From Mycobacterium interjectum (GTDB lineage: Bacteria > Actinomycetota > Actinomycetes > Mycobacteriales > Mycobacteriaceae), in NCBI GenBank assembly GCA_002102225.1, contig LQPB01000044.1, positions 1-64,000 of the forward strand: a stretch of DNA of 64,000 nt, written 5' to 3'. Below, piece by piece: positions 8,294 to 21,200 of this stretch. Position 1 is the stretch's first letter. The number at the start of each line of letters is the position of its first letter. The notes beneath the pieces were generated by a model, which saw nothing but the letters and a program-made list of their open reading frames with translations, was not told the origin of the DNA and did not search any database. The position numbers and the translations under genes were made by a program.

Positions 8294-9868
8294 CTACGGT
8301 GCCCCGTTCATCCCGCTGTGGCCCAGCGGCCCGGCAAGACCGGCGCTGCCGCCGGGCCCGCCGTCGCTGCCGTTGCCGCCGTTCCCGCCGTTGCCGATGA
8401 ACACGGCGCGGCCGCCGTTCCCGCCGCTCGCCGGCGCCGCGCCGGTGCCGGCGTTGCCGCCGCCGCCGCCATTGCCGAAGATTCCGCTGGAGCCGCCGTC
8501 GCCGCCGGCCCCACCCGCGCCGGTGCCGGACCCGGCGCCGCCCGCCCCGCCGGCACCGCCGTTGGCGAAGATCCCGGTGCCGCCGCCCTTCCCGCCGGCA
8601 CCACCGAACCCGGCCGCGCCGCTGCCGGCGCTGCCCGTGCCGCCCGCACCGCCGCCGCCCAACAACTTGACGTTGCCGCCATCGCCGCCGCGGCCACCGA
8701 TCAAGCCGGCCCCGCCGTTGCCGCCGGTGCCGCCGTCGCCGATGATCCCGCTGTTGCCGGAGCTGCCGCCGTCCCCGCCGGTGCCCAGGAAGGCGGTGCC
8801 GCCCTGGCCGCCGAGACCGCCGTTGCCGAATATTCCGGCGGTGCCCGCATCGCCGCCGTGGCCACCGTGCCCACCGGCGCCGGTGGCGTCGCCGCCCAGC
8901 CCGCCGGTGCCGCCACTGCCGTGCAGCCGCCCGCCGGCGCCCCCGTGACCGCCTGTGCCGCCGATGCCATTGGCGCCGGTGGCGATCCCGCCGGCTCCGC
9001 CGTCGCCGCCATGACCGAGCGAGAAGGCCCTGCCGCCGGAACCTCCTAGCCCGCCTGCGTTTTCGCCGGTCCCACCGGCCCCGCCGATGCCGCCCGAGCC
9101 CTCCAGCCGTCCGCCGCGGCCGCCGGTGCCGCCGTCACCGCCGAAACCGTTGACGTCGCTGCCGCCGGCTCCGCCCGCGCCGCCGTGGCCCAGCAACGAG
9201 GCGCTGCCGCCGGCACCGCCGGCGCCGCCGGTTCCCCCGACGGCGATGGCGTTCCCGCCCGGCCCTCCGGCACCGCCGGCGCCGTAGAGCCAGCCGCCAC
9301 GGCCGCCGTTACCGCCGGGCCCGCCGGCACCGCCTTGTCCGCCGATGCCGCCGTTACCGATCAGGCCGGCGCGCCCGCCGGCGCCGCCGGGTGCTCCGGG
9401 GTTGGTGCCGTTGCCGCCGCTGCCGCCGTTGCCGAACAAGAGCCCGCCGGGCTTGCCGGGCTGCCCCACGCCATTGATGGTCTGTCCATCGGCGCCGTTC
9501 CCAATCAGTGGGCGCCCCACCAGCATTTCGGTGGGCGCGTTGATCACACCCAGCACATCCTGTTGCAGCGTTTGCAGTGGTGAGGCGTTGGCGGCCTCCG
9601 TGGCGGCGTACGCGCCCGCTCCAGCGGTGAGAGCCCGGGCGAATTGGTGGTGAAACGCTGCCGCCTGGGCGCTGAGCGCCTGGAATTCCTGCCCGTGCGT
9701 GCCGAACACGCCCGCGATGGCCGCCGACACGTCATCGGCGCCCGCGGCCACTATGGCGGTGGTGCGGGCCGCCGCGGCGGCGTTGGCCGCGCTGAGCGTG
9801 GACCCGATGCCTGCCAGGCTTGTCGCCGTGGTCTCCACCATCTCCGGCATTGCGATGACAAACGACAT
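8294..9868 (-). CDS. PE_PGRS family protein
   Basis: The protein has 524 residues. The PE domain (about 1-98) begins [18 protein letters not shown]. The NVINAPT-type linker appears as [20 protein letters not shown], and a PGRS domain with GGxGG repeats runs to the C-terminus (ends [10 protein letters not shown]) with no distinct C-terminal domain. I chose the ATG at 9868 because GGAGG precedes it and it matches the PE consensus start; upstream in-frame codons are not PE-like. Export through ESX-5 is the family expectation. It is divergent from the PE_PGRS gene at 10838. Confidence 0.93.
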   Translation of the reverse strand: MSFVIAMPEMVETTATSLAGIGSTLSAANAAAAARTTAIVAAGADDVSAAIAGVFGTHGQEFQALSAQAAAFHHQFARALTAGAGAYAATEAANASPLQTLQQDVLGVINAPTEMLVGRPLIGNGADGQTINGVGQPGKPGGLLFGNGGSGGNGTNPGAPGGAGGRAGLIGNGGIGGQGGAGGPGGNGGRGGWLYGAGGAGGPGGNAIAVGGTGGAGGAGGSASLLGHGGAGGAGGSDVNGFGGDGGTGGRGGRLEGSGGIGGAGGTGENAGGLGGSGGRAFSLGHGGDGGAGGIATGANGIGGTGGHGGAGGRLHGSGGTGGLGGDATGAGGHGGHGGDAGTAGIFGNGGLGGQGGTAFLGTGGDGGSSGNSGIIGDGGTGGNGGAGLIGGRGGDGGNVKLLGGGGAGGTGSAGSGAAGFGGAGGKGGGTGIFANGGAGGAGGAGSGTGAGGAGGDGGSSGIFGNGGGGGNAGTGAAPASGGNGGRAVFIGNGGNGGNGSDGGPGGSAGLAGPLGHSGMNGAP

Positions 9869-10620
9869 TCCCGCACCTCCCGACAGTTCGGCTATCGTCA
9901 ATTTGGCCAAAGGCAAAAGCAAAACCACAGGAGCGTATCGCGGCTATGCCAACAAAAGCCACATTTCTATAAAAAGTATCGGTGCCGCTCTTGTTTGCAT
10001 TCATTTCAACTCTAGCGAACGGGCTATAAAACGCTCGTCATTCACCCATCGTCGCATGGGCAATGACGTTGCGCGTGTGCGAATTTTTGTCTGATTGCAT
10101 TTGCGGCCGCGCCACTCTACTCATCGGACGCGTGAATGCCAAGTGCCAAACTGCCGCGAATGCTCGGTGTCTTGTCCCGTGCTCTCGGCGCCTGCAGCTG
10201 CAACATGAGCATGCTTTACCTGCAGTCACCGGGGCGGTAGTTTCCTTGCCAACAGCCAGCTTTCAATACCCCAGGCACGGTTTAGTGGTGAGTTTGCGAT
10301 CGGCCGACCCGCACTCTCAGGTGGGGAGGACGAGGACGGTGATGAATAAAGAGCGGCGCAGACGCGTCTGCCTGCGGCAAATTCAGGCAGTCGAATGCGA
10401 GACGGTAATGAACGAATCCCGGCAAACATAGAGGACACGATGCCATCGTTCGGTGCGCGCCGCGGGTCGTGATGGCGCGGGGGCCTTTGTCGACCGTTGT
10501 CGGTTGGGGGAATCGCGTCGGTCGAAGGTGACCGGCTTCTTCCCAACACATGCAAGAATTGGCAATAGCGATATTTCCATACCAATGTTATGCGTTTTCC
10601 GCTCCATCAAAAACCTGAAG

Positions 10621-10636
10621 TCGTGTCTAGACACGA
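10621..10636. promoter_or_regulatory. Perfect 16-bp palindrome upstream of PE_PGRS
   Basis: TCGTGTCTAGACACGA is fully self-complementary. Its half-site GACACGAT recurs in part near 10780 (ACGACACGATTT). It may be an operator for a dimeric regulator of the PE_PGRS gene at 10838; the regulator is unknown. Confidence 0.35.
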
Positions 10637-10797
10637 TCAAAGTCCGCGCGCGGCGTCTATTGGGGCCGGCTCATAGTTGGAACTCATCACTCGCCTAGGC
10701 CCGCCTCATCGCGCGCGTGTTAGCTCTGTCCATTACTGCCCGGCCGCCTCAAACTTGGGATCGGTAGGGCGAGCGAGACGACACGATTTCGCTATTC

Positions 10798-10818
10798 GGC
10801 GACCGTCGGGCGGTCGCC
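10798..10818 (+). promoter_or_regulatory. Leader hairpin directly before the PE_PGRS ribosome site
   Basis: GGCGACCG and CGGTCGCC are perfect 8-bp arms around a 5-nt loop. They end about 9 nt before the GGAGG ribosome site of the gene at 10838. In the mRNA this would fold as a stable 5'-leader stem; in DNA it could be an operator. Confidence 0.4.
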
Positions 10819-10837
10819 ACGTCGTTCGGAGGTCGGG

Positions 10838-12250
10838 ATGTCATTTGTGGTTGCGGTCCCGGAGTACGTGACGGCGGCGGCCTCGGATCTGGCGAACGTC
10901 GGTTCCACGATCAGCGCGGCCAACGCGGCGGCGGCGGTTCCTACCTCGGCGGTGGCGGCCGCGGCCAGCGATGAGGTGTCGGCGGCCATCGCGGTCATAT
11001 TCGGCGAGCACGCGCAGGCCTATCAAGCGATCAGCGCTCAGGCGGCGGCGTTTCACCAACAGTTTGTGGAGCTGCTGACCGCCGGGGCGGGTTCCTACGC
11101 CGGCGCGGAGGCCGCCAACGCGAATCCTCTGCAGGGGCTCCTCAATGACATCAATGCGCCCTTCAACACGTTCCTCGGGCGCCCGCTCATCGGCAACGGC
11201 GCCGATGGGACTCCCGGTACCGGCGCCAACGGTCAGAACGGCGGCTTGTTGTGGGGCAATGGCGGCGCCGGCGGTTCCGGCGGGCCCGGCCAGAACGGCG
11301 GCAGCGGCGGCAGCGGCGGGTTCTTGTTTGGCAACGGCGGCCGCGGCGGCACGGGTGGGAACGCCATTGGCGCTGGAGTGGCCGGGTTTGGCGGCAACGG
11401 CGGCAATGCGGTCGGACTTTTCGGCAACGGCGGCGTCGGCGGGACCGGCGGTGTCAGCGTCAACGGCGTCGGCGGCGACGGCGGCTTCGGCGGAAACGGC
11501 GGGTTCCTGCTCGGCAACGGCGGCATCGGCGGGGCCGGGGGCAACGGCTTCGTTGCCGGCTGGGGCGCCGCCGGCGGCAACGGCAGCGGTTTGCTCTACG
11601 GCCTGGGCGGGGCCGGCGGCGCCGGGGGGTCCAGCCTCAACTTCGCCAACGGGCTTGCGGGTGTCGGCGGCGACGGCGGCAGCGGCGGCGCTCTCTTCAA
11701 CCTCATCGGCACCGGGGCCGACGGCGGCGCCGGCGGGGCGGCCGTCGGCGCCGGCAACATCGGCGGCCAGGGCGGCCAGGGCGGTGGGGGCAGGGGCATC
11801 CTCTTCGGCCTTGGCGGCCACGGCGGGGCCGGCGGAACAGCCCTGACCGCCGGCGGCACCGGCGGGCCCGGCGGCTACGGCGGTGACAACGGCTACGTGT
11901 TCAGCGATGGTGCAGGCAGCATCTATGCCGGGGGTTCTTTCTTCGGCATCGGCGGAGCCGGCGGCGACGGCGGGGTGGCCCAGGCCGGCGGCCACGGTGG
12001 CACCGGCGGGCTTGGGGGTCTTGGCGGCCTGATCTTCGGCCTCGGCGGCCACGGCGGCAACGGCTTCGGTGCGCCCGGCTTGGCGTTCGGCGGCAACGGC
12101 AGCCAGGGCGGCTATGGCGGACTTCTCTTCGGCATCGGGGGCGGCGGCGGCAACGGCGGGTTTGGGGTCGTCCCGGGTGTTGGCGGACAGGGCGGCTTCG
12201 GCGGGTACTACCTCTTCGGCCCGAACGGGGCGAACGGACTGCCCGGCTGA
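10838..12250 (+). CDS. PE_PGRS family protein
   Basis: The protein has 470 residues. The PE domain (about 1-98) begins [22 protein letters not shown]. The linker reads [19 protein letters not shown], slightly shorter than usual, and a PGRS domain follows. The last 180 residues have longer non-Gly inserts such as [22 protein letters not shown], which break the simple repeat. It ends [16 protein letters not shown] precedes the ATG. It is convergent with the giant regulator gene, 26 bp away. Family assignment is secure; the role is unknown. Confidence 0.92.
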   Translation: MSFVVAVPEYVTAAASDLANVGSTISAANAAAAVPTSAVAAAASDEVSAAIAVIFGEHAQAYQAISAQAAAFHQQFVELLTAGAGSYAGAEAANANPLQGLLNDINAPFNTFLGRPLIGNGADGTPGTGANGQNGGLLWGNGGAGGSGGPGQNGGSGGSGGFLFGNGGRGGTGGNAIGAGVAGFGGNGGNAVGLFGNGGVGGTGGVSVNGVGGDGGFGGNGGFLLGNGGIGGAGGNGFVAGWGAAGGNGSGLLYGLGGAGGAGGSSLNFANGLAGVGGDGGSGGALFNLIGTGADGGAGGAAVGAGNIGGQGGQGGGGRGILFGLGGHGGAGGTALTAGGTGGPGGYGGDNGYVFSDGAGSIYAGGSFFGIGGAGGDGGVAQAGGHGGTGGLGGLGGLIFGLGGHGGNGFGAPGLAFGGNGSQGGYGGLLFGIGGGGGNGGFGVVPGVGGQGGFGGYYLFGPNGANGLPG

Positions 12251-12276
12251 CGTAAAGCCGTTGAAAGACAGGGCAT

Positions 12277-15200
12277 TCAGGTTGCGACGCCGTCAGGGTG
12301 CGTGTCCTCTCCTGAACTCACCCAGCGAGCGGCGAGTTCCGCGAACGCAGCGTCGATGTCGTCGGGATCGAAGCTTACGCATGCGTGCAGGAGGCCGTCC
12401 TCGCCGACTTCCGTGATCTGCAGCATCTCGACGGTCGGTGCTTCCGCGTCTTCGGGGTCGCCATAATGCGCGCTGGTCAGCGAGAGGCGCTCGCCCCTGA
12501 TTGCGATGGGTTCAACCGTCAATCGGGAGCCGCTGGGCGCGGCCTCGAACATCGCCTGCATGTTCTTTCGCCTTGCGGGGCCTTCGAATTCGTCCCGCAG
12601 GCCTTTCCGACGGTCCTCGTAGCGCAGGTCGGCGGCAGTGAGGGCAAAGAACCCGTCCAAGTCACGGCGGTTGAACGCGTCGGCCAGCCCCGACCAGATA
12701 CGCGTCGCGGCGTTCTCAGGCATCACGGCCGACCGATCCAGCTCATCGAAACGAGCGAGCGCGGTATCGAGGTCTGCTTCGTCGAATAATTCGGCGCCAC
12801 TCACGAGGTCGCCGTCGACAGTGAAGATATCGACGATCCGCCACTCGGCGTCCATCCCGTCTTGCGAGGTCCCATGCGCAACGTGGGTGACGACCGCCCC
12901 GAAGTCGCCCAGCCGATGCACAACCTCGACGTAGCTGATTAGGTTCGGCGTTACGTCCCAGGTCGCATGAAGGAATGTGGCCCAATCACCCGCCTCGAAC
13001 GGTGCGAGTGACCGATGATCGACCCTGACCCAATCTGGCGTTATCGCGGGAACCTCATGCCGATTGAGCGCAGCGAATGCCCGCATTAGGACGGACCACG
13101 TGCGCGCGTGGGCAGCGGCTTCGCCCGCGAGATACCGGGCATCGAGCTCCGCGAACGCGGTGTCAATGTCGTTGGGATCGAAAGTTATCAGCGTCGCGAT
13201 CTGGTTTTCAGCGTCGGCCTCGACGATGCTGAGCAGCTCAACGTCGAACTCGCCGTGGCGCAGATCGCGATTCAAGGAATCGACACGGGCGAGTGCGAGG
13301 CGCTCACCGCGGGTTGCGATGACGGTCAACGTCACGTTCGCCTCAATCTCGTGGAGGACTCGCATGTTTGCGATCGCGAGGTCGCGACCGTGCCATACCC
13401 CGAGATTCACCACGCGCCGGCGATCGGCGAAGAAACTCTTCTCCGCCACGATCTCGGCCATCGCGTCCCAATCGTGGGACTCCACATGCGCAAAGAAGCG
13501 CTCGCTCAGTCGGCTTGCGGCATTCCCCAGTCGCCGGTCCCGTGGCTGCAATTCGTTAAAGCGGGTGAGCGCGGCGTCGAGGTCTGCCTCGTCGAAGACC
13601 TCGACGCGGCTGATGAGGCCGCCGTCGACAATGAACAACATGAGCATTCGCACTTCGGCGTCGAAGCCGTCTCGCGAGGTCATCTTCAACATCTCCGTGA
13701 AGAGGGCTCCGCGTTCGCTCAGCCGATGCACGGCTTCGATGTGGACGCTGGCATCCGAGGTGATGTCCCAAACGGCACGAACAGAGGAGGCCAGATCGGC
13801 CCCCTCGATCGATACGAGCCGTCGATGATCGATGTAAGCCGGATCCGGCGTCGTGGTGAAAAGTTCGTGGCGATTGAACTGGGCGGGAACCTTTGCGACC
13901 ACCGACCAGATATCCGCGTGGGCGGCCGCATCGCCGGCGACGTAGCGAGCGTCAAGCTCCTCGAAGGCGGCGTCAATGTCGTTGAGGTCAAACGCGATAC
14001 GCGACACGATCAGGTCGTCAGCATTGGTCTCGAGGACGCTGAGAAACTCGATGCGGAATGCCCCGGGCTGATCTTGGTACGAGATACACGTCCGGCAAAG
14101 CTCGAGGTGATCGCCGCGGGTCGCGATGACCGCCAATGAAATGTCCGTGAGCCCTAGGTCAATCGCGCTCCGCATGTCCGCGACAGCGGCATCCCGACCG
14201 CGTTGGATCCCGGAGTTTACGGCCCGGCGGCGATCCTCGATCGCAATGTCGTCGGCCAGGAGCTCGCCTACCCCGCTCCAGTCACCTGCCCCGATGCGTG
14301 CCTTGAGGCGGCCGTGCACTCGGCTTGCCGTATTCTCCAACCGACGTGTCGGTGGCTGTAGTTCCGCGAAGTGGGCGATGGCGGCGTCAAGGTCTGTTGC
14401 ATCGAAGATTTCGCAACGGTTGATCAGATCGCGGTCGACGGTTATGACTTCGATTCCCCGCCACTCTGCGTCGAAGCCGTCCCGCGAAACCCCACGCGCC
14501 ACATGGCTGCAGACGGCTCCGAGGTCAGTCAACCGATGCACGGCCTCGATGCGGAAGGTGAGGTCGGGTATCAGCTCCCACAGCGAACGGAGGGACGCAT
14601 TGAGGCCGCCATCCTCGATTATCCCGGGCCGTCGGTGATCGCGGTTCACCCAATCCGACGGAGTCGGGAAGAGCTCGTGCCGGTTCATCGCGGCATACGC
14701 ATCCGAGACCACTGACCAGGTGTGCGCGTGGGCGGCGGCTTCGCCGGCGAGATAGCGCGCGTCGAGTTCCGCGAAGGCCGCGTCGATATCGTCAAGGTCG
14801 AACACTACCGCGCCGACGACCCGCTCGTCGGCGTCGGTCTCGATGATGTTGAAGGCGTCATTTCGAATCGATTCGGGGTCGCGGCCCGATGCGCGCACCC
14901 GGAGGAGTGCGATGCGTTCGCCGCGGGTCGCTATGACGCCCACCACCTCGAACGAAAAGCCGACGCCGGCGGCCGCCCGCCAATCGTGGATCGCGTTGGC
15001 TCGACCGTGTCGGATCCCGGCATTTACTACGCGCCGGCGATCGTCAATGGCGAAGTTGTCGGCTGGCGTCGCGGCCATGGCGTCCCAGTCTTGGGCGGCG
15101 AAGTGCGACAGGAAGCGTTCGAAAGTTCGGCTGGCTGCGTTTTCCAGCCGTGGCGACTGTGGGCGCAGGTCTTCAAAGCGGGCGAGCGCGGCGTCGAGGT

Positions 15201-18200
15201 CTGTTTCGTCGAATAGCTCGCAGCGGTTCACCAGGTCGCCTTCAGCGGTCAACAAGTTGATCTCTCGCCACTCGGCATCGAAGCCCTCGCGGGAAGTCGC
15301 ATGCGCCGTGTGGGTGACGACCGCTCCGAGATCGCTAAGCCGGTGCACGCTTTCGATGTAGATGCGAGCTTGTGGCGTTAGTTGTTCCCATAGAGCACGA
15401 AGGGAAGCACCAAAGCCACCATCCTCAATCCTGACGAGCCGTCGATGATCGATGTAGACGCAGTTTGGCGTCGTCGCTGGAACCTTGCGCCGATTGAACG
15501 CGGCGTAGGCGCTTGTGACAAAGGACCACGTCCGCGCGTGAGCCGCCGCCTCGCCCGTTAGGTATCGACGATCGAGCTCCTCGAAAGCGGCGCCGGTATC
15601 GTCGGCGTCGAAGAAGACTACTGCGACGATGCGCCTGTCGGCGTTGATCTCGAGGACGCCGTCCGCTTCGAGGAGAAATGCCTCCGGCCCGTGATCGTCC
15701 GCGGAAAAGCGAAGACGCATGAGGGCAAGGTGCGCCCCTCGGGTCGCGATGGTGGTCGGCGTCACCTGCGTGCTAAAGAGGTCGGCGATCGCCTGCATGT
15801 CCGCGATCTGGGCGCTTCGCCCGTGTCGGACTCCTACGCCTACCATCCGACGTCGATCCTCGTTGGAGAAGTTGTCGGCCAGCAGCTCCGTCATGGCCAC
15901 CCAGTCAGCGGCTGCGAAGTGCGCCAGATAGCGCTCTCCGACTTGGCTTGCCGTGTTTTCCAACCGCCTAGTTTGCGAACCTAATTCGCCGAACCGCGCG
16001 ATTGCGGTTTCGAGGTCGGACTCGTCGAAGACCTCAAGACGGTCGACCAGGTCCACATCGATTGTCAAGACGGCGATCCCGCGCCACTCGGCGTCGAAGC
16101 CCTCGTGCGTGGTCTCATGCGCCGCGTAAGTGATGACTGCCCCGAGACCGCTCAGCCGATGCACTTCCTCGACGTAGATAGTGATGGGTTCGTCGGAATC
16201 CCGCCCGGCACGGATGTATTCGGTCACGTCGCCCGGCCCGAACGCCGTCTCCCGGCGGTGGTCGATGTTCACACAGTTCGGCGCTGTCCGAGGCAGCTCG
16301 TGCCGGTTGAGTGCGGCGTAGCTATCCGCGACGATCTTCCACGTGTGTGAATGGGCCGCGGCCTCACCGGCTAGGTACCGGGCGTCGAGCTCGGCGATGG
16401 CGGCGCCGATGTCATCGCGATCGAACGCAGCGAGCGCCGTAATCCTTTCGTCGGCGTCGACCTCGACTACCTGTAGGAATTCGACGCGGAAAGTCGCGGG
16501 TTCCTCGTGGCTGCGCGAGTATCGGGCGTGAGTGAGGGCCAGGCGCCCGCCTCGCGTGGCAATGGTGTCTGACGTCGCACGCGTGACCCCGACGTCGACG
16601 ACTGCCCGCAAGTCTTCGATCAAAGCATCGCGGCCATGCTGAATTCCACCGCCTACCACTGCACGGCGATCGTCGCTGATGTAGTTGTCGGACAGCATCT
16701 CGGTTATCGCCGCCCACTCGCAGGCGGCGTGGTGCGTCTGCAGGCGGTCATACGCTCGGGTTGCCGCGTTTTTCAGCCGCGGAGCCGGTTGGCTGAGCTG
16801 TTCAAACCTGGTGAGTGCGGCCTCGAGATCTGTCTCGTCGAAAACCTCTAGGCGATCGATCAAGTCGCCTTCGACCGTGAGAACGCAGATGGCCCGCCAC
16901 TCGGCATCGAAGCCCTCCGGGGAACTTTCGCGCGACGCGGAGGTGACGACGGCTCCGAGGTCGGTCAGCCGATGCACCGCCTCGACAAAATTGCTTAGGT
17001 CAGCAGTGGTGTTCCAGTTGGCGAGCAACGCCGAGACGGCGCCAGGTGGAAAGGATAGCCCGCGCCGGTGGTCGACGCTTACCCAATCCGCGGTCGTCGG
17101 TGGATGCTCACGCCGATTGAGTGCGGCATAGGCCCCACTGAGCACCGACCAGGTGTGGGCGTGGGCGGTTGCTTCGCCGGCGAGGTACCGTCCGTCCAGT
17201 TCGGCTGTGGCGGTGTCAAAGTCATCGAGGTCGAACGCGACGTGGCCCGCCAACCGCTCGTCGGCATCGCTCTCAACGATGCTGAGAAACTCGATGCGGA
17301 ATCCGCCCGATTGCTGACCCTGTCCGAGGATGGACGAACGACAGAGCGCCAGGCGCGCGCCGCGGGTCGCGACGACCGTCGACGTAATCATCTCTCCGCC
17401 GATCTCCACGACGGCTTGGCTATTGGTGATGTGGATATCACGACCGCGTCGGATGCCGGCGTTCACAATGTGTCGACGATCGTCATCGACCATGTTTTGC
17501 GCCATCGCGTTTGCCATGGCGTCCCAGTCGCGGGCCGCGAAGCAGGCCTGCACGCGCTCATAGGCTTGGCTTGCCGCGTTTTCCAGCCGCGGTGCCTTTG
17601 CGCCGAGTTGATCGAACCGCGCGAGCGCGGCATCAACGTCTTCTTCTTCGAACACCTCTGCACGGCTGAGCAGTTCGCCATCGACCATCAACACGTTTAC
17701 ACCCCGCCACTCGGCGGCGAAGCCCTCATGCGACGTTCCATTTCCGGCCCAAGTGAAAACCGCGCCGAGTTCGCTCAGCCGATGCACCTTCTCGATGTAG
17801 CCATCGATTTTTTGGTGAAGATTCCACCCGGCGCGGATGTATTCGAGGCCTTCGCCGGGCGCAAACGCCGCCACGCGGCGGTGGTCGATGCTCGCCACAT
17901 CGGCTGTTGTCGACACGATTTCGCGCCGATTGTGCGTAGCGAAGGTATTCGAAATTACCGACCATGCGCGCGAGTACGTGGCCGCCTCGCCGGCGATGTA
18001 GCGCGCCTCGAGCTCCGCGACGGCGGCGTCGAAATCGTCGCAGTCGAACACGATGATCGCGGCGAGCCGCTCGTCGGCGCCGATCTCGGCCAGCTGAATG
18101 ACATCGGCGCCGAATGCCTCGGCGTTCTCGTCGCCTTGCGCGTATCCCGCGCGAGCGAGGGCGAGGCGCTCTCCGCGGGTCGCGATGACATTTGACGTCG

Positions 18201-21200
18201 CGTGCGTGATCCCGAGGTCGGCGGCCCACCTCATCGTGTCGACCGCAGCGGCTCGCCCGCGTACGACGCCTCCATTCACCACTCGACGGCGATCTTCGTT
18301 GTGAAAGTCGTCAACCAGCGTGTCCGCCAAAGCGTCCCAGTCGCGGGCCGTAAAGCATGCTTGCATGCGCTCGAACATGTGAGAGGCCGCGTTTTCCAGC
18401 CGCCGCGCCGGCCGGCACAGTTGATCGAACCTCGCGATTGCCGCGTCGACGTCTTCCTCGTCGAATACCTCCCCTCGGCTGAGCATTTCGCCGTCGACCA
18501 TCATCAGGTCGACGCTCCGCCACTCCGCGGCGAAGCCGTCGTGCGAGACTCCAATTCCTGCCCAAGTGAACACGGCGCCGAGCTCGCTCACCCGATGCAC
18601 CGCCTCGATGTAGATGTCGAGCTTTTGGTCGAGATCCCACCCGGCGCGGATGTAGTCGAGACCTTCACCGGGCGCGAATGCCGCCACGCGGCGGTGGTCG
18701 ATGGTCACCACATCGTTTGTCGCCGGTGCAATTTCGCGTCGATTGTGGGCGACCAAAGCGCCCGAGATAACCGCCCATGTGCGCGCGTATTCGGCCGCCT
18801 CGCCTGCGGCATAACGGGCATCGAGCTCGGCGATCGCGGCATCGAAGTCGTCGAGATCGAAGGTGACGACGTTCGCGATCCGTTCGTCGTCGTCGATCTC
18901 GACAACGTTCAGAGCATCGTTTTGGATCGCTTCGGGGTCTCGGCCGGAGGCGCGTACCCGTGCGAGCACGAGACGCTCTCCGCGAATCGCCAAGGCGCTC
19001 ACCATCGATATCGCGAAGCCGACCTGTGCGGCCGCCTGCAAGTCTCGGACCACCGGATCTCGACCGTGTTGAGTCTCGGCACTGACGACTCGCCGGCGAT
19101 CAATGCCGACATAGTTGTCGGCGACTGTGTGCGCCAAGGCGTCCCAGTCGCGAGTCGCGTAGTGCGACCAGACGTGCTCGAATACGCGCGCCGCCGCATT
19201 CTCAAGCCGGCGCGTATCCCGATGCTCGGCCTCTAACCGGGCGTGCGCCGCATCCAGTTCGGCCATCGCGTCGTCGATGTCTTCGACGTCGAACCACACC
19301 TGCCACGCGACTTGGCCCTCTTCGTTGATGGCATACAGCTGAAGAAGCTCGTCGCGTGGCGCTCCGGGACTAACGTCGGGACTGCTCGTCATCATCCGGG
19401 ACAGAGCTAGCCGCTCGCCTCGCGCGGCGACCATGACGTGGTCGATCCGCACGATGCCCATCTCGAGTTCGCGCCTCATCGCGCGTAGTACCGCTTCCGT
19501 GGAGAGGGTCAGTCCGACTATCTTCCGGCGACTCTCGATCGAGGCATCGGGCGCGAACAGCTGCTCGACCTCGTCCCAGGCTCCCCGATGAATAGCGGCC
19601 ATCACACGTTCGCCCACTCGCGCGGCCGCGTTGTCCAGCTCGACGCTCGGAGCTTCGGGTGGAGCTTCGGCCACCGGCTGGACGCGCTCGCCGAGAATTC
19701 CACGCGCCCTCTCGGCAAGCGCCGCGGCACCCTTGCGTTCGTACAAATCGACCGCCCGCTCCGCGGCGGCCCGCGCCCCCGTGACGTCGCCGGCGGCGCC
19801 CAAAACCGTCGCCAGCGCCAGACACGCATCGGCGTGATCCACCAACGCGTCGGTGCGCTCGGCCAGGCTGACGGCGGCCTGGGCGACGCGGCGCGCCTCG
19901 ACGTGCTCACCACGGCGGGACAACAACCGCGCCCGCAGCGTGCGCCAGGCAATCGAAGGCTTCAGCGCGTGCCCGGCCAGACGCTCACTCTCGGTGCACA
20001 ATTCGTCGGCCTCGGCGTCCCGGTCGAGCGCCAGGCACGCCCGGCCCAGCAGCGCGGCGGTCTCGGCGGTGTCGGCGTCGAGGCCCATGCGACGAAAGCC
20101 GTTGTAGGCCTTGAGCAGATGGGGCTCGGCCGCGGCGGGCTCATCCACGACCAGCTCCACGATCCCGGCGAACTGCTCGACCTCGAGAAGGGCGTGGCGC
20201 AGGCCGAGCTCGGTGACCGTGCGCCGGGCCGAGTCGATCATCCGGCGGGCCGCCGGGGCGCGGCCGCGGAACGCCTCCAGCACGGCCTGACACCGCGTCG
20301 ACGTCGCCTCCACCGCGGGCGAATCGGTCGTGATCCGCAGCAGCCGCACCACGTCCAGACACCGCCCGCCCGCGCGCGGAACCGGGTTGGGTCCCCACAG
20401 CGCCGCAAGGGGAGCGTTCGCCAACACACTGTTCACCCGCCGATGTTCCCGCGCGCGTCGCGCGGCGGTCAGGGCGTCGTCCAGCGCGATCTCGCAGTCG
20501 CCGATTCGCCCGAGGCGGGCGAGGCACCCCGCCCGAACCGTGTGGGCCTTGGCTTCGCCTGCCGCATCGTCCAATTCGGCCAGCTTGGCGGCGGCCCCGG
20601 CCAGCGCCGCCTCGGCCTCGTCCAGCCGCTCGGGGTGGATCAGCATCGACAGCTGCCCGTCGAAGCACGTGGCCCACGCGGCCAGCCGGGCCGAATCGAC
20701 TGTCGCGCCTTCCAATTGCGAGACCGCACCCGCGGCCGAGGCCACATCGCCGGCGGCGAGAAGCGCCTCGCACCGTGCCACCAGCAGCTCGGCGGCCTGG
20801 TCGTCGCGGTCGGGCAGCTCGTCGTCGATCTCCTCCAGCGCGTGCAGGGCGTGATCGTAGAGGTCTGCCGCGCCTTCATAGGCGAGTCGTGCCATCGCCT
20901 GGTCGGCCGCGCGGCGGCAGTACTCGACGGCCTTGGCTGCGTTTCCCGCCCACGCGCATTCGAAGTAGTGGTGCGCCAGCTCGGCCAGCAGCTCGTCGTC
21001 GGCACCGGGCTGGCTCTCCAGCGTCGCGGCGATGCGTTGGTGCAACCGCATGCGCCGCACCGACGGCAGCTCGGCGAGCAGCGACTGTCGGACCAGCGCG
21101 TGGTTGAACCGGTACCGACCGCCGGGCTCCTCGATGACAATTCCGGCCTTGCACGCCTCGTCGAACGCGTCCACCAGGTCGTCGCCGACCACGCTCTCGA

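Larger units (their letters stand above)
9869..10837. other. Long non-coding, lower-GC region between divergent PE_PGRS genes
   Basis: About 970 bp with no convincing gene. GC is visibly lower than in the surroundings, especially 9900-10100 and 10540-10640. It contains A/T-rich hexamers (TATAAAAAG near 9970, GCTATAAAAC near 10025), a perfect 16-bp palindrome and a leader hairpin (separate entries). The open frames here (for example 10063-10431) have no recognisable product and atypical composition. It probably holds promoters for both PE_PGRS genes and may be remnant DNA. Confidence 0.5.

Noticed and set aside
8373..9287. Regular short repeats resembling a CRISPR or minisatellite array
   Set aside because: They are degenerate 9-bp codon repeats of the PGRS domain, with no constant repeat and spacer structure and no cas genes.
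10063..10431. 122-codon open frame in the spacer between PE_PGRS genes
   Set aside because: Composition is atypical, there is no ribosome site, and no recognisable product; more likely non-coding.
13108..18195. Several plus-strand frames opposite the NTF2 array with regularly repeated residues
   Set aside because: Their periodicity is inherited from the coding repeats on the minus strand; no start sites or domains are present.
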